Below, piece by piece: positions 8,489-15,644 of a DNA stretch of 37,137 nucleotides; position 1 is the first letter of the stretch, and each line of letters opens with the position of its first letter. Origin of the DNA: Bacteroidales bacterium (GTDB lineage Bacteria; Bacteroidota; Bacteroidia; Bacteroidales; ML635J-15); assembly GCA_003249955.1 (NCBI GenBank), contig QKHS01000101.1, forward strand, positions 1 to 37,137, read 5' to 3'. Below the pieces are notes generated by a model. It was not told the origin of the DNA and ran no database searches. It saw only the letters and a list, made by a program, of their open reading frames with translations. The translations under genes and the position numbers were made by a program.

Positions 8489-9896
8489 TTTTTCTTCTAT
8501 TATATAATTCTACAAAAAAACTGACAATTTGAGCAAATCCAAGAAATAAGGCAGGGAAAAAGATATAACCCCAAATACCAGTTATAGGTTTATCTTTGTT
8601 TTCAGGTAAAGATATATAGTAAGCAACACCAACACAAACACCTATCGCAAGAATAAGGGACAAGACAACAGAGATTAGCAAAATTATGCGAAGTCTTTTA
8701 GTCTCTTTAGTCAAAGCAATTTCCTTTAAATCAATTATTACTTTTTGTTTATCAAACTTAATCTGTAAATCCTCACAATATGCATAATTTAATTTCTTTT
8801 GTTCTTCTAATTCCATGATTTTATAATTGTGAAAGGCTTTATCTAAAACTAAAAGTGCTTCAGAGGTTGTCCATGTTTTTATTTTATACGCGTTTGAAAA
8901 ATTCAAAAGCCAAAAACCATTTATACTGTCTTGCTTTTCTATATAAGTTTGAATAATTATTCGCAGTGTATTAATGTCAGAACGCATATTTAATAAAGCC
9001 ATTCCCAAATCAAAAGGTGTGTTATTAGTATAGGTAAGACCTTGTTCTTTTACAGTATTAGTATCAACAATTACTTTTGTAGTTGTAAATGGGGTATTAC
9101 ATTTCGTAATGATTTTTATTATTCCCTCTTTTGTAGAATTATCAAATATTTCAAATTCAAAATACTCAGAAACATTTATCAACCTACAAAAAGTAGAAGT
9201 TACATTTGATAAATCTTCAAATTCATTTTTGGATAAGATGTTTAAATAATGTTTAACAAACCATTCAGCTTGAATTCTAAAAAAATTACCAGCCTTGCGT
9301 CTTATACTTTCGTCTCTTTGAGAATTTTCTGGGTAATTTCGAGGATTAGATAAACCCATACTTGCATAGTATGAGTCAAAAATAAATTCAATCCGACTTC
9401 TTTCATCAATATTAGGGTCACAAGATTTAATCTTTTTTGTACCCCAAAACGCATAACTTGTTTTGTCAATACAACAAGAGCGCAACCAATCTTCACCCGA
9501 TTTAATAGCTTTTATTATCTTAGCTTTCACTTCTTCTTTTAGAAAGCCATCTGCAATAGATAATTTTAAAACATATATACAATGGCCTGTAGAAATTGTT
9601 GAAGATTCGTCCTTTTTCTCTCTTGATTGGGACAATATTGACCATGAACCATCAGTTCTCTGCTGAGTGAGAATATATTCTAATAATAATTGGACTTGGC
9701 TAAAAGAGACTATTGATAAAGTTCTTGTTGTTAAAAAAAATTCTAATGCCTCTGCAGTAACCCAAATTCCACTTCGTGTACTTCCTTCATCTTCGAATTT
9801 AATCCCATTATCAGAATTGACTGATTGTAAAAGGTACTTTGCCCCCTTAACAATTGAAGCTTCAATCTGATGAATATCTAACGGTATTTTTTCCAT
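8481..9896 (-). CDS. Alpha/alpha-toroid (prenyltransferase/squalene-cyclase repeat) protein with two C-terminal TM helices
   Basis: 471 aa. QW-type toroid repeats are seen as QSVNSDNGIKF (about 24-34), QQRTDGSW (78-85) and KQDSINGFW (about 330). GIWVTAEALEFF and TWTTSEALLVL look like inner-helix repeats. The catalytic DxDD of hopene cyclases and the DCTA of oxidosqualene cyclases are not visible, so it is probably a binding or sensing scaffold rather than a terpene cyclase. A charged coiled-coil region (about 355-400) links to two TM segments (about 402-427 and 437-462). It is the first gene of the operon and overlaps the deaminase by 8 bases, which suggests a membrane-tethered organiser or sensor for the four enzymes. 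That role is inference. Confidence 0.75.
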   Translation of the reverse strand: MEKIPLDIHQIEASIVKGAKYLLQSVNSDNGIKFEDEGSTRSGIWVTAEALEFFLTTRTLSIVSFSQVQLLLEYILTQQRTDGSWSILSQSREKKDESSTISTGHCIYVLKLSIADGFLKEEVKAKIIKAIKSGEDWLRSCCIDKTSYAFWGTKKIKSCDPNIDERSRIEFIFDSYYASMGLSNPRNYPENSQRDESIRRKAGNFFRIQAEWFVKHYLNILSKNEFEDLSNVTSTFCRLINVSEYFEFEIFDNSTKEGIIKIITKCNTPFTTTKVIVDTNTVKEQGLTYTNNTPFDLGMALLNMRSDINTLRIIIQTYIEKQDSINGFWLLNFSNAYKIKTWTTSEALLVLDKAFHNYKIMELEEQKKLNYAYCEDLQIKFDKQKVIIDLKEIALTKETKRLRIILLISVVLSLILAIGVCVGVAYYISLPENKDKPITGIWGYIFFPALFLGFAQIVSFFVELYNRRKND

Positions 9897-10222
9897 ATGT
9901 TAGGTTTGTTGTTGCAATTTAAGAATCTTTATTGTTATAAATTCATTACTGGTTTCGTATTTTTTTAGAATGACGGCTAACGATTGTGTAACCACCACAA
10001 TGGTGGTTATTTTTTCAATTAGTTATACCTTTTATTCTATTATTTTCAACAATCTGATATTCATTACAAATTCAATTCTTAACGGTTTTTCATTAAATAT
10101 TTTACTATTTTTCATATTAATTATTCTTTTTTAACATCATCATTAATATTTTGTAAATATATGTAAAAAAAATTAATCATACATATATGAAAAAAAAAAA
10201 TTAGGGGTAGAAATGTACAATT
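9897..10222. other. Intergenic region between the five-gene operon and the recombinase remnant
   Basis: AT-rich DNA that should hold the promoter of the reverse-strand operon. I see no good TAnnTTTG on the reverse strand here, so the promoter is not located. The region contains an ACGGCTAAC motif and a hairpin, listed separately. No gene is visible. Confidence 0.5.
9973..10013. repeat. Half attC-like motif joined to a perfect hairpin
   Basis: ACGGCTAAC at 9973-9981 repeats the outer core of the attC-like site at 5611-5619, in the opposite sense. On the reverse strand it reads TTACACAATCGTTAGCC, resembling the 3' arm of that site (ATACAATTTACCGTTA). Immediately beside it AACCACCA (9989-9996) pairs with TGGTGGTT (10000-10007), followed on the plus strand by ATTTTTTC. 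No matching 5' arm is found up to 10.4 kb, so this may be the surviving end of a preceding attC, with the hairpin possibly also acting as a terminator. Confidence 0.4.
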
Positions 10223-10426
10223 TTAAAAATCTAAACTGTCCAACGGGCTTTTAATCTGATCAAATCCTTTCGTGGTAATGTGTGTGTACACCTCGGTTGT
10301 TTTACTGCTCGCGTGCCCTAACATACTTTGAATATACCTAAGGTCAACTCCGTTTTCTAATGAGTGAGTAGCAAAGCTATGACGTAAAGTACAAATATCC
10401 ACACAAATTCCACTAATGTGTAACGC
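10223..10426 (-). pseudogene. C-terminal remnant of a tyrosine recombinase (IntI/Xer-like)
   Basis: A 67-codon open stretch on the reverse strand, bounded upstream by a stop and lacking a start. It encodes [20 protein letters not shown], then [18 protein letters not shown], then a tail with KSPLDSLDF. Visible catalytic residues are Arg in LRH, the motif His in LGH and the Tyr nucleophile in VYTH. The N-terminal domain and first Arg are gone. The SPLD tail is reminiscent of integron integrases (GVRSPLD) and related Bacteroidota recombinases. Similarity stops near 10390-10402. Its 3' end faces the five-gene operon and both point the same way, as in the reverse integrons known from Treponema. 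It cannot be active by itself. Confidence 0.85.
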
Positions 10427-10474
10427 TTAGATTTTTTGGATATTAAAATTATCAAAAAAAACAATTTAAATTAT

Positions 10475-10482
10475 TAAGTTTG
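10475..10482 (+). promoter_or_regulatory. Putative -7 box for the TIR-like gene
   Basis: TAAGTTTG fits TAnnTTTG and would give a leader of roughly 58 bases. No TTTG is found at the expected upstream distance, so confidence is low. Confidence 0.3.
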
Positions 10483-10546
10483 TAACTAAAATAAATTATC
10501 AGTTTTGATTTTAATATAATTACAAACCTATTAAAAAAGTGTAATT

Positions 10547-11275
10547 ATGAGAGAGAAAGTTAAAAATCTAGTTTTAAAAATATATGATATGCCTTATACT
10601 CAGGCAGCATTTAATATTATTGACGAGAGTGTTGATTTAATTGACAAATATGTTGAGTCGCAACATTTTCTAAATCGTAAAAAGTATAAAGCAGAATTAA
10701 AAGTAATTAGTGAATTAGCAGAAAATCTTTCGCGTTTCAAGAGTGATTCTGACAGGCATTTACAATTAACCATCCAAAGAAAGATTTCCAATTTAGCGAG
10801 AGAAATCATTGAAGAAACAAAAAAAATATTCATTGTCCATGGTCGGAATTTGAATATGCGGGATAAGGTTACCTCTTTAATTGGTCGCCTCAAATTAGAT
10901 TACGTGATTCTTGAATCAGAGCATAATGGAGGAACAACTATTATTGAGAAGTTTTTGAAATATTCCAATGAATGTGAATATGCAATAATACTCTTTTCAG
11001 CGGATGATATTGGTAAACTTATTGATTCTAATGAAGATGAAAAATTCAGACCACGTCAAAATGTAATTCTGGAATTAGGATATTTCCTTGGTACTGTGGG
11101 TAGAAAAAACATCATTATATTGCATGAAATTGGAAAGCAAATTGAAAAGCCAAGTGATTTTGATGGAATAGTTTATGAACCATTTGATGATTACGGGGCA
11201 TGGAAAAATAAGCTAATTAAAGAAATGAAAAAAGCAAAAATTTACATAGACAAAGATCTTGAGGAAAGAATTTAA
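10547..11275 (+). CDS. TIR-like nucleotide-binding protein (CAP12/Pycsar TIR family type), candidate defence NADase
   Basis: 242 aa. Residues 1-92 are mainly helical with no known domain. Residues about 93-235 form a TIR-like fold of the PF10137 type: KKIFIVHGRN (93-101), an EHNGGTTIIEKF helix, YAIILFSADDIG (145-156), RPRQNVILELGYFLGTVGR (168-186) and VYEPFDDYGAWKNKL. Glu176 in NVILELGYF is the expected catalytic glutamate of NAD-cleaving TIRs. In CBASS and Pycsar, this domain is the effector, fused to a cyclic-nucleotide sensor. Here the N-terminus is not an obvious sensor and no cyclase is adjacent. The protein likely works in antiphage defence or as a phage-borne toxin. A small unknown ORF follows 131 bases downstream. 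Confidence 0.8.
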   Translation: MREKVKNLVLKIYDMPYTQAAFNIIDESVDLIDKYVESQHFLNRKKYKAELKVISELAENLSRFKSDSDRHLQLTIQRKISNLAREIIEETKKIFIVHGRNLNMRDKVTSLIGRLKLDYVILESEHNGGTTIIEKFLKYSNECEYAIILFSADDIGKLIDSNEDEKFRPRQNVILELGYFLGTVGRKNIIILHEIGKQIEKPSDFDGIVYEPFDDYGAWKNKLIKEMKKAKIYIDKDLEERI

Positions 11276-11406
11276 CGTCTCACATGGTAATTGAATACAT
11301 AATGCAAGATTCAAAAATGAAGTGTAAAAATGTATTTGTAGTAAATAATATGCATTCAATGACTCGTCAAATAAATTTATAGCAGAAATAAAAGTAAATA
11401 AATAAT

Positions 11407-11691
11407 ATGGCAATGCAACAGACAATAAAAATGGGGAATGATGAATTCATTCTGCATATTCGCAAAAACAATAGTCTCTGCAAAACAGACAACAAAGTTT
11501 TAGGTCAAAAAATTTGGAAATGGATTTTAGCTAAAGATTCAAATGCAAAAGAAATTAAAAATGATGTTCCTTGTCTTTGGGGTACTAACACACCAAATAC
11601 GAATCCTGAAATATTACCCAAAACGGCTACCCAGTTTGAATTTCAAAGAAGTTTATTACCCCAACTTTATAGTTTCTTAGAAACACTTTAA
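11407..11691 (+). CDS. Hypothetical small protein (94 aa)
   Basis: The ORF starts at ATG 11407; ATG 11413 is an alternative. The protein is basic at the N-terminus, with LGQKIWKWILAKDSNAKEI and a proline/asparagine-rich middle (LWGTNTPNTNPEILPK). No TM segment, signal or known motif is seen. It lies downstream of the TIR-like gene on the same strand, so it could be a partner, but the 131-base gap and lack of recognisable homology leave this open. It may also be a degenerate fragment. Confidence 0.45.
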   Translation: MAMQQTIKMGNDEFILHIRKNNSLCKTDNKVLGQKIWKWILAKDSNAKEIKNDVPCLWGTNTPNTNPEILPKTATQFEFQRSLLPQLYSFLETL

Positions 11692-11908
11692 ATCGGGGAA
11701 CTATGCAAACAGTAATCATTATTAAGATAAACGTTTTGCAGAAACTAAATTATTGCTCGAAATAGAGTTATTACAATAAATGTTCAGCGATTATAGATTT
11801 AATATCAATCCCATCTAACAGTTTTATTGACATTATGTGGCTTATTAGGATCATAGTCTAATATTTATTTAAAGCGATTAAAAAGAGAAATGATGGTTTT
11901 TATTGAGT

Positions 11909-12406
11909 TCACCACTTCACCCCCTCCAGATAGTCACCACCCACGCCATACAGCCTGAAAATCTCCCGTTTCAACCGTACTAAATTCACCACATCCTCCA
12001 TATTATATTTCAGCACATGTTGCTTCTTGTATGGGTTATTCCAGTCCTCGGTAAGTTTGAAGATATTGGTTTTATACTGACGTTCAGAACGTTTTATCTC
12101 AAACATTTCCTCAAAGTAAGCAAGCTTATAAGAGTCCATGCCTAGCATAATGTCCCTGAAAACCTTCAACAAATTTACACAGCGGAAATTATTGCGGATA
12201 TTCAGCCCCGTTGATTTTTCCAGCATCCCGATATCAGGACCGTAAAAGTAAATATACCCATCCACAGGCTGAAGCATCCGGATAATATTGTCAATATTCA
12301 GAGATTCATCATAAAGCTGTCCGTAATTAGTAACAGAATAAGCATAACCCACCAGAAAAAGTTCCTGGCTGAAAAACCACTCCAGATCAATGTATAAATC
12401 AGTCAT
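11909..12406 (-). CDS. DEDDy-type 3'-5' exonuclease / RNase H-like domain protein
   Basis: 165 aa. The three exonuclease motifs of the DnaQ/YprB-type RNase H fold are readable: LYIDLEWF (Asp7, Glu9), YFYGPDIGMLEK (second Asp) and YNMEDVVNLV with the Tyr134-x3-Asp138 of DEDDy enzymes. It is shorter than DNA polymerase exonuclease domains and stands alone. It likely degrades or proofreads DNA or RNA as part of the element's replication. It is divergent from the small HTH gene at 12529, and the 122-base gap holds the control region. The family call is moderately firm. Confidence 0.7.
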   Translation of the reverse strand: MTDLYIDLEWFFSQELFLVGYAYSVTNYGQLYDESLNIDNIIRMLQPVDGYIYFYGPDIGMLEKSTGLNIRNNFRCVNLLKVFRDIMLGMDSYKLAYFEEMFEIKRSERQYKTNIFKLTEDWNNPYKKQHVLKYNMEDVVNLVRLKREIFRLYGVGGDYLEGVKW

Positions 12407-12491
12407 TTTTGTTTTTAGAATAAATATAGCTTGTAAATAAAGTCATATTTTGATTTAAGACTCTTTTGCACCCGCTGGTATCACTTTGCAT

Positions 12492-12523
12492 TTTGATTTT
12501 TTGGGGAAAGCATCGTATATTTG
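12492..12523 (+). promoter_or_regulatory. Strong Bacteroidota-type promoter, probably giving a leaderless mRNA
   Basis: TTTG at 12492-12495, a 20-base spacer, then TATATTTG at 12516-12523: an excellent match to TTTG-N19-21-TAnnTTTG. The ATG at 12529 starts only 5 bases after the -7 box, about where transcription should begin. Confidence 0.7.
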
Positions 12524-12528
12524 TTTGT

Positions 12529-12711
12529 ATGGAAAACAAGCCAACATATACCCTTCAGGAACTAGCGGATTACTACGAAACTACACCCCGCACTATTTAC
12601 AATTGGCTTGCCCCCATCCGCAAACAACTTCTGGAAATGAGCCCTGGAAAACAAAGATTAAGGATTTTGCTACCAAAACAAGTTAAGTTGATAAAAGAGT
12701 TTTTGGGGTAA
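12529..12711 (+). CDS. Small helix-turn-helix DNA-binding protein (60 aa)
   Basis: An upstream in-frame ATG at 12466 lies before the promoter, so the start MENKPTYTLQELADYY at 12529 is preferred. The HTH reads TLQELADYYETTPRTIYNWL (residues about 8-27), followed by a basic segment ending KQVKLIKEFLG. This is a homeodomain-like or MerR-like single HTH. It probably regulates the element, perhaps its own promoter and the divergent exonuclease gene. The start coincides with the predicted transcription start, so the mRNA is likely leaderless. Confidence 0.7.
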   Translation: MENKPTYTLQELADYYETTPRTIYNWLAPIRKQLLEMSPGKQRLRILLPKQVKLIKEFLG

Positions 12712-12758
12712 TCTGCTTTAACTACAATAATTTTATATCTTGATTAATTTTTTCGAAT

Positions 12759-12789
12759 TTTGTTTGGTAGATAAAAGTTTGTAGATTTG
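12759..12789 (+). promoter_or_regulatory. Bacteroidota-type promoter for the NTF2-like gene
   Basis: TTTG at 12759-12762, a 19-base spacer, then TAGATTTG at 12782-12789. The leader to the ATG at 12843 would be about 48 bases. Confidence 0.65.
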
Positions 12790-12842
12790 AGAAATTGAGA
12801 GAAGTATTTATAAATAAATTGTGTACCATATAATGACAACCA

Positions 12843-13832
12843 ATGATTAGAGAAACAGACATAGAAATTATTGTAAACAGGAAATCTGATATTGAGGTAA
12901 TAAAAAAAGTTATTATTAGTAATAACATTCAATCTCCTGTTTTTATTATTGAATATGAAAGTTACTACAGTATTCAAATATCTAGTGATTATGAAGAATG
13001 GGAATTAGACTCGGCAATCCGAAAGGAATTCCCGGAATATGAACTTACAGAAAATCCCGATAAAGGGAGAAAAGAAATTAGATTACAGATATCAAGGATA
13101 CAATCTCCATTTGCAACAGACAATTGGGGTAGACCAATTGAAGACCCAACTAACAAAACGCAATATTTAATAAAAAAATCTGCAACTAAAGCAGAAAGCT
13201 TTGTTCCTGAAGTTAAAGTATTATTTGAGAATAAGGAACTTTCATATTTTGTAAATATCATTGATGGAATTAATAAAAGTACTGATGAAAAGGGATTTTT
13301 ACTAGGTAAAGAGTTCAAAACAAAATATACAGGAGGCGAAGTAGATTTTCTAAAAAGCAGATTATACAAATCCAGAGAAGACGCTTTTTATGCCGGCAAT
13401 AATATCTTAAAAGATCAAGCAAATATAGATTTCAAAAAATATATTGAGAATAAAAAGAAAGAGATTAGAGATCAACAAAGATTACCAAGAAAAATAATCA
13501 GAGATTTTATCAAATCCTGTAATGCGCTTGACATAAAAGGAATTAGTAAGAATCTCAGTGATAATATTATTTTTGAAAAATCAATAAATTGGCAAGGAAA
13601 AATTGTTTTTGAAGGCATTGATGCATTGAAAGAATATATTAATTTATCTGATCAAGAATTATTTCTGAAAGATTTATCAATAAAATCAAATTGGATTTTT
13701 CATTTACCAGAAGTCACTGTTTGGGTATATAAGAATGTAACATCTACTAAGAATACAAGTCCTGGGAAACATGAAAAGTGGAATTTTATTTTAGATGGTA
13801 ATCAAATAACAAGAATAACGAAAATGGTATAA
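12843..13832 (+). CDS. Hypothetical protein with a C-terminal NTF2/SnoaL-like domain
   Basis: 329 aa with its own good promoter. The N-terminal ~110 residues and the middle (about 110-215, with many charged helices) are not recognised. Residues about 218-329 look like an NTF2-like cone: RKIIRDFIKSCNALDIKGIS, then IIFEKSINWQGKIVFEGIDA (as in SnoaL-type proteins) and a strand-rich end with WNFILDGNQITRITKMV. NTF2-like domains serve as enzymes, binding modules or immunity proteins. No signal peptide or TM segment is seen, so it is probably cytoplasmic. It is convergent with the next gene. Its function is unknown. Confidence 0.65.
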   Translation: MIRETDIEIIVNRKSDIEVIKKVIISNNIQSPVFIIEYESYYSIQISSDYEEWELDSAIRKEFPEYELTENPDKGRKEIRLQISRIQSPFATDNWGRPIEDPTNKTQYLIKKSATKAESFVPEVKVLFENKELSYFVNIIDGINKSTDEKGFLLGKEFKTKYTGGEVDFLKSRLYKSREDAFYAGNNILKDQANIDFKKYIENKKKEIRDQQRLPRKIIRDFIKSCNALDIKGISKNLSDNIIFEKSINWQGKIVFEGIDALKEYINLSDQELFLKDLSIKSNWIFHLPEVTVWVYKNVTSTKNTSPGKHEKWNFILDGNQITRITKMV

Positions 13833-13898
13833 AATACGTCACACAACAATTAGAAATTTAATCATCGTACAACACTCAGCTTAAAGGCAATTTCTTTT

Positions 13899-14504
13899 TT
13901 AGCTTCCAAGTATATCCTGTATTCTTCTTATTAGTTCTTCACGTTGCTTTTCACATTCAGCAAAGTTTACTGCTTCCCAAGAGCTTGTTTGTGGGTTGTA
14001 TTGCATGCTGATTTTCGGGTTTGTTTCATTTTTGTTTTTGAAATCAGGATTTAAAAAATCCTTATTTTGTTTGTTGACATCTTTTAAATATTCAAATATA
14101 TTTTCGTTCAGTTTGTCAATTACCTGCTCGCTCATTGTTCCGTCAAGCTTATATTCAATAATTCTGTCGTCTTTGAGACAAAAGGTTAGAGATATATTAT
14201 TTTTGTCATCTTCAATTTTAATATTTTTTTTATTGTAATATGACACTAATTTTTTCCAGCTCGTTTTGATAGAATATTTCAACAAATTATAAATGGTAGG
14301 AAGAATCAGCCCTCCAACAATTAATTCTGTCAGATGTGTGCTAATAAATATTTCAATGTCGGCAGGTCCGCCAGTAAAATAAGAGATTTCCTTTTTATCG
14401 TGTATTGTTGATACCGTCAGGTCGGTTCTGGCAGAAATATTCTGAAGGTCTTCGGTGATTTCTGACGGCAAGTGCCGATATATAATTTTGATATCTGTAT
14501 TCAT
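13899..14504 (-). CDS. Hypothetical protein (201 aa), second gene of a reverse-strand pair
   Basis: The protein has a polar N-terminal region, a hydrophobic segment around residues 55-75 (FISTHLTELIVGGLILPTIY) that may be one TM helix or a buried helix, and a C-terminus ending in a glutamate/arginine-rich helix (CEKQREELIRRIQDILGS). No family is recognised. It starts 2 bases after the stop of the upstream gene (14507), so the two are coupled. It could be a small membrane-associated effector or partner of that gene, but this is a guess. Confidence 0.55.
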   Translation of the reverse strand: MNTDIKIIYRHLPSEITEDLQNISARTDLTVSTIHDKKEISYFTGGPADIEIFISTHLTELIVGGLILPTIYNLLKYSIKTSWKKLVSYYNKKNIKIEDDKNNISLTFCLKDDRIIEYKLDGTMSEQVIDKLNENIFEYLKDVNKQNKDFLNPDFKNKNETNPKISMQYNPQTSSWEAVNFAECEKQREELIRRIQDILGS

Positions 14505-14506
14505 AT

Positions 14507-15043
14507 TTATTCAGGTTTAAAGTTATTTTTGAATATGCATAATATGTCTTCAATTTCCGATGCCGTTAGATGTTGTAATTCAACAGGGAAATCGCTAATA
14601 TTTAAATGCCTTTTACCTCTAAGTGATCCGAGTAGATTTTTTGCCCCGATTCTTGTCCCACTATGTAAATATACTTTGTCTGGAAAAAGATTTAAATATG
14701 ATCCTATCCTTGTAGCTGTATCATAAATTGCCAACTCACCAATCCCATCACATTTTACCGATTCTACAATTTTAATTAAGTCGTCAAATGATTTTACATT
14801 TTTTATTTTTATCTCTTCTATTTTTAGCTTTTCTGCGAAACTGTCTAATTTTAATTTACTAATACGGCATTGATGATTATGCCTTTTGTTTCTATCGTCA
14901 ATTGCTTTTGTAGCAACTTCAATTACGTCTGTTAAGTTTGTCTGAGAAACACAATAATTAACATGTCTATCAATATTGCCTTTTTTTATAGCTATATATT
15001 TTCTCACAATGGCGTTTATATCAGAACTCTTACGTGTTTTCAT
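14507..15043 (-). CDS. Hypothetical protein (178 aa), possible helix-hairpin-helix-like
   Basis: The ORF is open from 15091, but ATG 15043 (MKTRKSSDINAI) is preferred: a -7-like TATTTTTG on the reverse strand at 15089-15096 would start transcription near 15082. The core reads KCDGIGELAIYDTATRIGSY followed by LFPDKVYLHSGTRIGAKNL. The GIGELxxYDTAxRIG stretch resembles a helix-hairpin-helix DNA-binding turn, and similar sequences occur in unannotated bacterial proteins. Several His/Cys residues lie at 55-75. The function is unknown. It is transcribed with the next gene. Confidence 0.55.
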   Translation of the reverse strand: MKTRKSSDINAIVRKYIAIKKGNIDRHVNYCVSQTNLTDVIEVATKAIDDRNKRHNHQCRISKLKLDSFAEKLKIEEIKIKNVKSFDDLIKIVESVKCDGIGELAIYDTATRIGSYLNLFPDKVYLHSGTRIGAKNLLGSLRGKRHLNISDFPVELQHLTASEIEDILCIFKNNFKPE

Positions 15044-15440
15044 AAAGTTTTTACTAATATTTAGTGCTATATATGATATTCCTACGCACAAAAATAATCA
15101 TAAATGAATAAAAGATGTACATATTGACAAATATGTTTCGAGCCAATTATAGTAAACACATTGAATAAAACTATTTGGTAATATTAATAGATTTCTAGTG
15201 ATAAAAAATTAAAGTAAAAGCATCCTAATTTCGTCTAAGATGTGAGCAATTATAGTAGTACTAAAAAAATAATAAGTGTATTTACATATTCCCTTTTACC
15301 AAAAATGGGGATACCTACATAACCATATTAAAATGTCAAATTACTGCATAAGTAATTTAACAAAAAAATTTTTATGAACTTATTTGTAAAAAAAACATTT
15401 TTAGTTACCTTTGTACAAATATCACTCACCTTAGTTTATA
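15044..15440. other. Divergent intergenic region between two gene pairs
   Basis: AT-rich DNA holding a reverse-strand -7 box (15089-15096) and a strong plus-strand promoter (15383-15413). I see no gene, RNA or repeat between them. Confidence 0.5.
15383..15413 (+). promoter_or_regulatory. Strong Bacteroidota-type promoter for the 15441 gene pair
   Basis: TTTG at 15383-15386, a 19-base spacer, then TACCTTTG at 15406-15413, which matches the consensus closely. The leader to ATG 15441 is about 20 bases. Confidence 0.7.
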
Positions 15441-15644
15441 ATGAAAAGAAATACAAACAATAAACGCACTACTGCTTTTTGGAGCACAGACATACCATTG
15501 ACAAGTAAAAGAGTAGAATTGATTCTAAGTAACCCATCTGATTCAAAAAAGTTATCTCAAAGTATTCGAGCCAATAGGGATGGATGTGTTAAACCCTTTG
15601 TAGTTTCACCTACAACAAAATCTGAAATTGATAAACGTAAATGA
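15441..15644 (+). CDS. Small basic hypothetical protein (67 aa)
   Basis: It begins MKRNTNNKRTTAFWSTDIP and ends with a lysine-rich KSEIDKRK. No motif is recognised. It has its own strong promoter and overlaps the next gene by 4 bases (ATGA), so the pair is coupled. A tiny soluble protein coupled to a membrane protein is a layout shared by toxin-antitoxin-like and phage-exclusion pairs, which is only suggestive here. Confidence 0.6.
   Translation: MKRNTNNKRTTAFWSTDIPLTSKRVELILSNPSDSKKLSQSIRANRDGCVKPFVVSPTTKSEIDKRK

Noticed and set aside
8481-9896. Toroid protein as an active squalene-hopene cyclase
   Set aside because: Too short, lacks DxDD/DCTA catalytic motifs, and has a coiled coil and two TM helices instead of the full second barrel.
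12466-12528. Upstream start for the small HTH gene
   Set aside because: It precedes the strong promoter and adds a non-conserved hydrophobic stretch; MENKP at 12529 fits better.
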